A stretch of DNA of 8,752 nucleotides, taken from contig JACONB010000053.1 in the NCBI GenBank assembly GCA_014323965.1, positions 1 through 8,752 of the forward strand, given 5' to 3'. Below the pieces are notes generated by a model that made no database searches, was not told where the DNA came from, and saw nothing but the letters and a program-made list of their open reading frames with translations. The position numbers and the translations under genes are program-made. Each line of letters opens with the position of its first letter. Within the stretch, counting starts at the first letter, position 1. Of this stretch, positions 1 to 5,837 are shown one piece after another. Origin of the DNA: Prochloron sp. SP5CPC1 (GTDB lineage: Bacteria > Cyanobacteriota > Cyanobacteriia > Cyanobacteriales > Prochloraceae).

Positions 1-51
1 CAGTATACAGGGTTAGTGCGAATGCCCCGTGATTTTAATCCGGGGTGAGCT
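1..51. mobile_element. Possible end of an IS200/IS605-like element (hairpin)
   Basis: A strong hairpin lies at 25-45: CCCCG at 25-29 pairs with CGGGG at 41-45, and GATT (31-34) can pair with AATC (37-40), leaving one bulged T. It sits exactly where the glycosyltransferase remnant on the minus strand stops resembling its family (after the residues HWV, about position 52). Subterminal hairpins without terminal inverted repeats are typical of IS200/IS605 elements. A short plus-strand frame from 3 ends in TGA at 30-32, inside the hairpin, and could be the last codons of a transposase or TnpB gene lying left of the window. No transposase is visible here, so the assignment is inference; a simple transcription terminator is the alternative. 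Confidence 0.35.
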
Positions 52-625
52 TACCCAATGCTTTTCTGTACCTCTACCATGTAACCAAGCACCTTCTCCA
101 TAAGCATGACCTGCTCTTAAACTCCGCTTCCACCACTGGCTGTAATGCTTTGACCCTCATCATGGAGTCTCCACCGCAAGCTTTTGCTTCTCCCACAGGA
201 GTATTCCACTCCATATCGCACAAGCGATTATAAGTAGATTGTTGGGGAAAACGTTCCCTTCGTCTTCCGCCAACTACCTCTATATTAGGTTCAGCAGTTC
301 GTTTTGCGAATCCCTGTTCCAACCACCCCTCCACCACTTGGCAGTCTCCGTCCACAAATTGAATTCCTTCAATTTCTGGATTTAATTCCAAAAGACGAGC
401 AAACCCTTCATTACGGGCGCGAGCAGCGGTAAAACTGGTGGACAAGTCTAATGATAATACTTCTACCGAGAGGGATTGTGCTATTGACATACTCCCATCG
501 GTGGAACCAGAATCCACATATACTATCTTAGCTACTCGTCCCTGCACCGAGAGCAAACACTGACGCAACCGCTCTCCTTCATTCCGTCCAATTACTACTA
601 CACCTAATTTATCCATCATATCCAT
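52..625 (-). pseudogene. Family 2 glycosyltransferase, internally deleted pseudogene
   Basis: The N-terminal half is a clear GT-A fold glycosyltransferase of family 2: VVVIGRNEGERL near the start, YVDSGSTDGS for nucleotide-sugar binding, the metal-binding FVDGDC, and CGGDSMMRVKALQ. Such enzymes transfer sugars during polysaccharide or lipid-linked glycan synthesis. The start is probably one of the ATGs at 625, 619 or 616; the upstream in-frame ATG at 679 reads only through repeat DNA. After ALQ the open frame turns into unrelated residues and stops at 74-76. One frame over, 138 down to about 52 reads QWWKRSLRAGHAYGEGAWLH and then a short stretch ending HWV, which I recognise as a segment normally found well downstream in these enzymes. 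The part between the two segments is missing, so an out-of-frame deletion is inferred, and the true C-terminus is also lost. The gene is almost certainly inactive. Confidence 0.75.
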
Positions 626-700
626 CTGCGGACGCCAAAGGCGGGACGCCTTGGGCGGTTGCTTCGCAAAGCTTCGCAATTATCTGTGTTCATCTGCGGT
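623..700. repeat. Palindromic repeat nested in a CATCTGCGG dispersed repeat
   Basis: Two direct copies of CATCTGCGG (623-631 and 691-699) flank a compact block. The block starts with two 14-bp units, GACGCCAAAGGCGG (631-644) and GACGCCTTGGGCGG (645-658), identical at 11 of 14 positions and able to fold on each other. Two copies of GCTTCGCAA (661-669 and 671-679) follow, forming the palindrome GCTTCGCAAAGC. Read on the minus strand, the outer sequence is the common cyanobacterial repeat CCGCAGATGAACACAGAT. The layout suggests a small palindromic element inserted into an older repeat. The outer repeat also supplies the TGA that ends the upstream pseudogene frame (690-692). Confidence 0.65.
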
Positions 701-2046
701 TCACAAAATCCAACAAAGCATTATATTTAGGAGACTCCTCCTGATCCACATGCTCCAGAGCACCCCAACTACCCCATTTACTATATTGCCCAATATCCAA
801 CCAAGGTCGAAACAAACTACCTCCTGCATTTTCCCATCCATTTAAATAGTCGCTATAAGCTTGATACATTCTCTCATCTCGATTAGCTGCTATAAAAAGA
901 TTTGTAATCCTTTGATTATTTTCCACTCCCTCATGTCCGGCTAAATGCTGTCCCCCAACGCATAGCAATTAACTGCAAATGCCTCTTCTTCGCTACTGCC
1001 AAATTATTCTCTATTGTTCTAAGTGCAGCAGCGATCGCTCCCCCAGGTGGTCCTCCATTTAATACTCCCCCCTGATTAATTTCGGTAAATAATTGCTCCA
1101 AGTCCCAAGTTTCCACTTGCTTTTGGTGCTTTCTTTGTCCCAAATACCCACCAAAATAAGGTGCGATGGCGAGAGCATCTATCCCTTCCAACAAGGACTT
1201 TCGGAGGACAAAGGACAGTCCAAAGCCTCTTTTGCTGTCCAAACATTCGCTGCTTGAGAACTTAGTACGCAAACAACTCTATCCTTTTCAGAGTCAAATA
1301 CCTTCTTCCAAATTTGACACATTTTCCCTGTTCTTTTTTCATACCAATTCATCGGTTTTTTATAACTATCCCCATGCCCCCATTCAGCTTTTACTTGTTC
1401 TTCTACCTACTTTCCTTGAGGAAATATCCCATTCCAGACTTCATTGGAATATTCTATATAAACTTTCAATTCGGGATTTAAATTGGTTTTCACCATCTGA
1501 GCAAAATTGCTGATATAATTATTAGTAGCTCTATGGGGTAGATTAAACTAAGAGTTAGCTGTTAGGCGGTTTCCTAATTCTACCATGGTTTCCACTGGAA
1601 CTCCTTTCACATTATAATTATAGGTGTAAGTGTCTTGTTGTGGTCTTTCCTCCCATTTTTTTTGCTGTAACTTATTAGTTACCATCCAATCTATGACGCG
1701 AATCGTTTTAAATTTGCTAATCTTATTTAGGAATTGAGGATTGAATATATCCCTGACAAAATTTGATGAATATTGTTTTTATTACATAAGTATCACTAAA
1801 TATAATTACCCGTGTTATTTGGGTCAGTAGCTGTAATAATGAGATGGATACCCTTATCAGATGGATTAACATCAATAACATCCCTCCCAGAGGTAGATGC
1901 AGCTTCGTCCTTACGAGCATCAAATTTATATTCAATGGTCCCTTCTCCCTCGTAGAGAACCACATATTTGCCTCCGGGATAAGAACCCACATTGCGAAAT
2001 AATAAAGTCCCCACCTGATTGTATTGGGAAGTATCCTCTTTTGAGG
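690..2046 (-). pseudogene. Secreted glycoside-hydrolase-like protein, multiply frameshifted pseudogene
   Basis: One long homologous protein can be followed across three frames. The order is: RNVGSYPGGKYVVLYEGEG and SGRDVIDVNPSDKGIHL (2014-1796), a beta-rich carbohydrate-binding-like part; FKTIRVIDWM, KGVPVETMVELGNRLTANS, NLPHRATNNYISNFAQMVK and VYIEYSNEVWNG (about 1765-1430); KVFDSEKDRVVCVLSSQAAN (about 1300-1240); GIDALAIAPYFGGYLG (about 1185-1135); and GQHLAGHEGVENNQRITNLF through SKWGSWGALEH (about 955-750). The NE of SNEVWN resembles the acid/base motif of clan A (TIM-barrel) glycoside hydrolases, so a sugar-cleaving or sugar-binding extracellular role is inferred. Lesions are TAG at 1548-1550 (where W is expected), TAG at 1407-1409, and frame changes near 1795, 1770, 1200 and 965. 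The 5' part, including any signal peptide, is missing. The end at 690 lies in repeat DNA. Confidence 0.7.
1031..1038. repeat. HIP1 octamer GCGATCGC
   Basis: This is the highly iterated palindrome of cyanobacterial genomes. Two more copies lie at 5255-5262 (inside the dipeptidase gene) and 7704-7711 (in the gene-poor stretch). Three copies in under 9 kb is far above chance and supports a cyanobacterial origin. Confidence 0.85.
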
Positions 2047-2047
2047 A
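2034..2047. repeat. Small perfect hairpin beside a gene-fusion junction
   Basis: TCCTC (2034-2038) and GAGGA (2043-2047) are perfectly complementary around a TTTT loop. It lies at the last point where the minus-strand pseudogene still reads in frame and just before the plus-strand acetyltransferase homology begins. It may mark or have promoted the deletion joint; that role is inference. Confidence 0.45.
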
Positions 2048-2056
2048 CTTCGGGCG

Positions 2057-2482
2057 GTGGCAGTGCAGCGGTTTGGCGTCTGGAGAATGGGGATTAAACC
2101 GAAATTATTCCGTGCTCCTTTTACTTTACTATATGAGGCAATGTATCGCAAGATTCGGAATACCTATGGTATTGAGTTGCCTTATACGGTAAAGCTGGGG
2201 CGAAGGGTGATTATGGAACACCAACATGGCATTATCATTCACGGCTATTCTACCATTGGGGAGGAGAGTATTATTCGCCAAGGGGTAACTTTGGGCAATC
2301 GTTATGTAGATCGTCCTTTGGATGCTCCTCAGTTGGGGGCGCGGGTTAATGTAGGAGCTGGGGCGAAGATGTTGGGTTTGGTGACTATCGGAGATGGAGC
2401 GAGTATTGGGGCCAATGCGGTGGTGATCAAGGATATTCCTGAGGGAAAAACGGCGGTGGGTATTCCGGCCAAAATTATTTAA
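2057..2482 (+). CDS. Serine O-acetyltransferase-like hexapeptide protein, 5'-truncated
   Basis: This 141-codon frame belongs to the left-handed beta-helix acyltransferases. After a short amphipathic lead (RFGVWRMGIKPKLFRAPFTL) come hexapeptide repeats rich in [IV]G steps: HQHGIIIHGYSTIGEES, QGVTLGN, VNVGAGAKMLG, VTIGDGASIGANAVVIKDI and the closing VGIPAKII. The His of the HQHG/HG stretch fits the catalytic region of acetyl-CoA-dependent serine acetyltransferases (CysE type). In cyanobacteria such proteins also occur in polysaccharide clusters as sugar O-acetyltransferases. The family usually has a few dozen further N-terminal residues. Here homology begins at about 2054, an in-frame TGA sits at 2042-2044, and the only near start is GTG at 2057. 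The gene abuts a head-to-head pseudogene and has no visible promoter or ribosome site. Its reading frame is otherwise intact, so a recent truncation is likely. Its stop overlaps the convergent glgA stop by 8 bp. Confidence 0.65.
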   Translation: MAVQRFGVWRMGIKPKLFRAPFTLLYEAMYRKIRNTYGIELPYTVKLGRRVIMEHQHGIIIHGYSTIGEESIIRQGVTLGNRYVDRPLDAPQLGARVNVGAGAKMLGLVTIGDGASIGANAVVIKDIPEGKTAVGIPAKII

Positions 2483-3890
2483 TTCCCATGCTTGGTGTTT
2501 TGTGGTTGTTGGTAACTGTTTCAGATACTAATTCCTCGTACATTTTAATGTATTCCTGGGCTGATTTTTCCCAACTAAAATCCTGAGCCATATCCCGTTT
2601 TTGCAATTGCTGCCATTTATCTTGGTCACGGAAGCTTTCTCTTGTTCGAACCATAGCGGCAAACAGCTCCAAAGAGTTATAACGGTCGAAACAAAAGCCA
2701 GTTCCGTTTCTAGTATTGGGGTTGTAGTCGGTAACTGTATCCACCAAACCCCCGGTATGACGCACAATGGGGACACAACCATAGCGCATGGCCATCATTT
2801 GACTAATACCACAGGGTTCAAATTTAGAGGGCATCAAAAAAGCATCCCCGCCGCTATAGATCCGTCGCCCCAAACCTTCGTTGTACTTTAGCTTGACTGA
2901 CATGGAATCGGGAAAGAGAGTAGCCATTTGAGCTAGTCCCTTTTCATATTTTTTCTCTCCTGTTCCCAAAACTACTACCTGAGCGTCGGTACATTGGAGA
3001 TAATGAGGCAAAACCTCCAAGACTAAATCGATACCTTTTTGTTCTACTAATCGGGAAACCATTCCGATTACAAAAACATCTGAATTGATTGGTAAACCTA
3101 CTTCTTGCTGCAATTTCCTCTTATTCACCTTCCGTTGCTCTAGGGTAGCAGGGGTGAAAGTCTGGGCAATGTGTTGATCTGTGGCTGGATTATAACTATC
3201 CAGATCCATTCCATTGACAATCCCCACAATCTTATCCCCTACACTGGCTAGTAAATCCTCCAAGTTCTCTCCATATTCCATGGTTTGAATTTGCTTAGCA
3301 TAGGTAGGGGAAACAGTATTCACTCTGTCGGACAACTCAATGGCTCCAGCCATAGTATTATTACTCTTCATGTAGTCTGGACACCAAGTAATTTGCTCCA
3401 AATAGCCTCGCCAGGGACCTTGATAGGCGAGGTTGTGAATGGTGAAAACGGTTTTGATATCTGGAGTTTGGTGCAGCCACACCGACGTCATTCCCGCGTG
3501 CCAGTCGTGACAGTGGACGATTTGGGGTTGCCAGTATTCCCAACAAAAGAGGGCTGCGCCGTTGGCAAAGAAAGTAAAACGCCAGTCTTCATCGTCTCCC
3601 AAATAAACCCGCTTGGGAGCGAAAGCACTATGTCCGAAGAGATAAAGAGGAACCCCAGTACCGGGGAGCACTGTTTCGTAGACCTCAAAATCCTGCAACA
3701 TGGCTGAACCAGACCAAACTGGTTTGCCGGGAACGGCTACTTTCTCCGGGAGGAAACCATAGTAAGGCATGAAAATACGCACGTCGTGACCTAACTGACG
3801 CAAAACCTTGGGCAGAACCCCCACTACGTCCCCCATACCTCCGACTTTTGCCAAAGGTGCTGCTTCAGTAGCGACGAATAAAATTTTCAT
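2475..3890 (-). CDS. glgA: Glycogen synthase (ADP-glucose:glucan glucosyltransferase)
   Basis: The 471-residue product is a full-length GT5, GT-B fold glycogen synthase. It transfers glucose from ADP-glucose to the non-reducing end of alpha-1,4-glucan in the cytoplasm, the elongation step of carbon storage. Visible motifs are the N-terminal substrate loop KVGGMGD (residues 15-21), HCHDWH (126-131), IHNLAYQG (151-158), VNGMD (225-229), the phosphate-binding SRLVEQKG (279-286, with R280 and K285), and FEPCGISQ (357-364, with the catalytic-site Glu358), then HTGGL (378-382). The length is normal and no key residue is missing. The start ATG is the first that gives the usual MKILFVATEAAPLAKVGG opening; GAG-rich sequence lies about 8 bases upstream. 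A TATAAT box at 3919-3924 suggests its own promoter. Cyanobacteria often carry two glgA copies; which isoform this is cannot be settled here. Confidence 0.95.
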   Translation of the reverse strand: MKILFVATEAAPLAKVGGMGDVVGVLPKVLRQLGHDVRIFMPYYGFLPEKVAVPGKPVWSGSAMLQDFEVYETVLPGTGVPLYLFGHSAFAPKRVYLGDDEDWRFTFFANGAALFCWEYWQPQIVHCHDWHAGMTSVWLHQTPDIKTVFTIHNLAYQGPWRGYLEQITWCPDYMKSNNTMAGAIELSDRVNTVSPTYAKQIQTMEYGENLEDLLASVGDKIVGIVNGMDLDSYNPATDQHIAQTFTPATLEQRKVNKRKLQQEVGLPINSDVFVIGMVSRLVEQKGIDLVLEVLPHYLQCTDAQVVVLGTGEKKYEKGLAQMATLFPDSMSVKLKYNEGLGRRIYSGGDAFLMPSKFEPCGISQMMAMRYGCVPIVRHTGGLVDTVTDYNPNTRNGTGFCFDRYNSLELFAAMVRTRESFRDQDKWQQLQKRDMAQDFSWEKSAQEYIKMYEELVSETVTNNHKTPSMGIK

Positions 3891-3918
3891 GACTCATCTC
3901 ACACTACATTTTCTTGGT

Positions 3919-3924
3919 ATTATA
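3919..3924 (-). promoter_or_regulatory. -10 box of the putative glgA promoter
   Basis: A perfect TATAAT on the minus strand ends 28 bases upstream of the glgA start codon. The region 17 bases further upstream reads TTTCAT, a poor -35 match, so this would be a -10-dominated promoter. Confidence 0.45.
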
Positions 3925-3950
3925 CTCAAGATGATATGATGATGAAAGTT

Positions 3951-3979
3951 TCACGCAGAGGCCGGAGGCGCAGAGAGGG
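3951..3979. repeat. CGCAGAG-type dispersed repeat
   Basis: The sequence CACGCAGAGGCCGGAGGCGCAGAG holds two CGCAGAG units between glgA and the ABC ATPase gene. Related units occur at 6973-6995 (opposite strand) and 7010-7038. This purine-rich repeat family is common between cyanobacterial genes; its function is unknown. Confidence 0.55.
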
Positions 3980-3986
3980 GTAATAG

Positions 3987-5048
3987 CTAAAGGCGAGAGC
4001 CAGTATCAGGGTCAAACCAGTGCATTTTTGACCTCATGAGAGTTAAACTAACCCTATCCCCTTCCCAATTATGGTCGGACGGTAATAGAGCACGTAGGGT
4101 TATCTGGGAGCCATCAATGCGGACGCTAATGAGATTATCTTTGCCCAATTCTTCCACTAAATATACTTGACCCTCAATGGTTTGGGCAACTTGGTCATGG
4201 GCGAGGTGAATATCCTCGGGACGAATACCTAAGACAATTTTTGGTGGTAGGTTTGACAAGGAAGGTAAAGGTAGTTTATAATGGCCCAGTATTGCGTCCT
4301 GGCCTTCAAGATCCAGAGTTAGTAAATTCATCTGGGGACTGCCCACAAAACTAGCCACAAATTGATTGGCTGGGTGGCTATAAATGCGACTAGGAGGGTC
4401 TAATTGCTGCACAAAACCATCGTACAATACCGCTACTTTGCTCGATAAAGTCATGGCTTCAGTTTGGTCGTGGGTGACGTAAACTACCGGTTTCTGCTGT
4501 AACTTGAATAGTTGTTTCAATTGTGCCCTAACCTGTTCCCGCAATAAAGCATCTAGGTTACTCAAGGGTTCGTCCAGTAAAAAAACTTCCGGGTTGCGCA
4601 CCAAAGCTCTTCCCAGGGCTACCCTTTGGCGCTGTCCTCCTGAGAGTTGACCAGGTTTTCTTTGTAATAAATGGGTTAATTCTAACTGGTTGGCTATTTC
4701 CTGTACCCTACCCTTGATTTCTTCTGTGGGAGTTTTGCGCAATTTGAGAGCAGTGCCAATATTTTCTGCTACTGTCATATGGGGATAGAGAGCGTAACTT
4801 TGAAATACCATGGCGATATTCCGCTCCCCCGGAGCTACCCCATTCATATTCTGATTACCAATTAAGACTTTCCCTTTAGTGGGCTGCTCTAAACCAGCAA
4901 TCAATCGCAGCAGGGTGGATTTACCGCATCCGGAGGGACCGAGTAGAGAGAGGAACTCTCCATCTTCCACATCAATGCTAATATCTTTTACAGGAATAGT
5001 TTTGGCATCGTATTGCTTTTCAACATGGTGTAATTCTAGTTTTGCCAT
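3987..5048 (-). CDS. Sugar ABC transporter ATP-binding protein, MalK/UgpC type
   Basis: This 353-residue protein has all the motifs of an import ATPase: Walker A GPSGCGKST (37-45), Q-loop Gln83 in MVFQSYALYPHM, signature LSGGQRQR (135-142), Walker B VFLLDEP (155-161), D-loop SNLD (163-166) and switch His193 in VTHDQTEAM. Residues from about 240 form the regulatory OB/TOBE domain, including LGIRPEDIHLA, which marks the MalK/UgpC/GgtA subgroup that powers uptake of oligosaccharides, glycerol phosphate or glucosylglycerol. It works as a dimer on the inner face of the membrane. No permease or binding protein lies in the window, so it is an orphan ATPase that may serve transporters encoded elsewhere, as cyanobacterial MalK-like proteins often do. 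The start is supported by the MAKLELHHVEK opening and a GAGAG sequence about 10 bases upstream. Substrate cannot be deduced. It is divergent from the dipeptidase gene. Confidence 0.93.
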   Translation of the reverse strand: MAKLELHHVEKQYDAKTIPVKDISIDVEDGEFLSLLGPSGCGKSTLLRLIAGLEQPTKGKVLIGNQNMNGVAPGERNIAMVFQSYALYPHMTVAENIGTALKLRKTPTEEIKGRVQEIANQLELTHLLQRKPGQLSGGQRQRVALGRALVRNPEVFLLDEPLSNLDALLREQVRAQLKQLFKLQQKPVVYVTHDQTEAMTLSSKVAVLYDGFVQQLDPPSRIYSHPANQFVASFVGSPQMNLLTLDLEGQDAILGHYKLPLPSLSNLPPKIVLGIRPEDIHLAHDQVAQTIEGQVYLVEELGKDNLISVRIDGSQITLRALLPSDHNWEGDRVSLTLMRSKMHWFDPDTGSRL

Positions 5049-5073
5049 TGTTATTAAGCTCTCTTGGTGAGTA

Positions 5074-5104
5074 ATTATTGTTGGTACTTTAGCTATAATG
5101 ACAA
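5074..5104 (-). promoter_or_regulatory. Possible promoter for the ABC ATPase gene
   Basis: On the minus strand TTGTCA (5099-5104) resembles a -35 box, with AATAAT (5074-5079) as a -10 after a 19-base spacer. The long spacer makes this a weak call. It would overlap the divergent promoter of the dipeptidase gene. Confidence 0.25.
5094..5099 (+). promoter_or_regulatory. -10 box of the dipeptidase-lipoprotein operon
   Basis: A perfect TATAAT lies 33 bases upstream of the dipeptidase ATG in the 84-bp divergent spacer. No good -35 box is seen at the usual distance. The transcript leader would be about 27 bases long. Confidence 0.45.
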
Positions 5105-5132
5105 GATTAGATTACATTGAGTTGGTCTCTTA

Positions 5133-5837
5133 ATGAAACCTTATCAAAAAATTCCCATCCACGAATGTGGAGAACCCTTGGTGGCAATTCCTTTGGATCA
5201 GTTTGCGGTAGAATCGCCCCATCCCTATCAGGAGAAGGGAGCTAATTATGGGGAGCGATCGCCTTATTATCTACGTCTTGGGGTGCTGGATGCTTTGCTT
5301 TCAGCACAAGAGCGATTACAGCAACTATATCCCCGTTGGCGGATCCAAATATTTGACGCCTACCGTCCCATAGCAGTGCAGCAATTTATGGTGGATTATA
5401 CTTTTGCTGACTTAGTACAGCAACGGGGATTAACAGTGGATGAACTTTCTGCACGAGAGAGGGAAAATGTAATGGCCGAAATATATCAATTGTGGGCTAT
5501 TCCCAGCCATGATCCTGCCACTCCCCCGCCTCACAGTACCGGAGCAGCGGTGGATGTTACTATAGTAAATGAAAATGGCCAGCCTTTGGATATGGGTTCG
5601 GCTATAGACGAATTGAGTCCCCGCTCCCACCCCAATTATTATACTAACGCTACTGAAGAACCGGAGCGAGAATATCACCTTCGTCGTGAGCTGTTAAATA
5701 AAATCATGAGTTATAGTGGATTTTGTCGTCACCCAGTGGAGTGGTGGCATTTTTGCCGAGGCGATCAGATGTGGGCGTGGCAAAATAATTTAGCAACAGC
5801 TCGTTATGGCAGGGTAGAGGAATTAGATGAAAAATAA
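5133..5837 (+). CDS. D-alanyl-D-alanine dipeptidase, VanX/DdpX-like (peptidase family M15)
   Basis: The 234-residue product carries the zinc-peptidase signature of the M15D group: the substrate-binding arginine in IFDAYRP (residues 73-79, Arg78), the zinc ligands His134 and Asp141 in PPHSTGAAVDV, and EWWHF (203-207) with catalytic Glu203 and zinc ligand His206. Enzymes of this type hydrolyse free D-Ala-D-Ala dipeptide. In pathogens VanX gives vancomycin resistance, while chromosomal homologues in other bacteria are thought to recycle peptidoglycan D-Ala. No signal peptide is visible, so a cytoplasmic location is likely. There are no VanH or VanA partners nearby, so a resistance role is not supported. 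The stop overlaps the next gene by 11 bp, indicating cotranscription and probably coupled translation. The ribosome site upstream is weak (GAG about 11 bases before ATG). A HIP1 site lies within the gene. Confidence 0.9.
   Translation: MKPYQKIPIHECGEPLVAIPLDQFAVESPHPYQEKGANYGERSPYYLRLGVLDALLSAQERLQQLYPRWRIQIFDAYRPIAVQQFMVDYTFADLVQQRGLTVDELSARERENVMAEIYQLWAIPSHDPATPPPHSTGAAVDVTIVNENGQPLDMGSAIDELSPRSHPNYYTNATEEPEREYHLRRELLNKIMSYSGFCRHPVEWWHFCRGDQMWAWQNNLATARYGRVEELDEK

Noticed and set aside
16..20. GTGCG near the left edge as a group II intron 5' end
   Set aside because: The sequence to the right is glycosyltransferase coding DNA within about 35 bases, with no intron domains or reverse transcriptase.
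45..233. Plus-strand open frame of 62 codons
   Set aside because: It lies antisense to the glycosyltransferase remnant and shows no family resemblance.
1166..1513. Plus-strand open frame of 115 codons
   Set aside because: It is the complement of the hydrolase-like pseudogene, whose minus-strand translation is clearly homologous to a protein; the plus product is low-complexity.
1723..2151. Minus-strand open frame of 142 codons
   Set aside because: It runs across the deletion joint and in the wrong frame for most of its length. Only a short stretch near its end (FSDTY) belongs to the pseudogene.
5133..5837. Vancomycin-resistance cassette
   Set aside because: VanX-like enzymes occur as ordinary chromosomal genes, and no VanH, VanA, VanS or VanR homologue is present.
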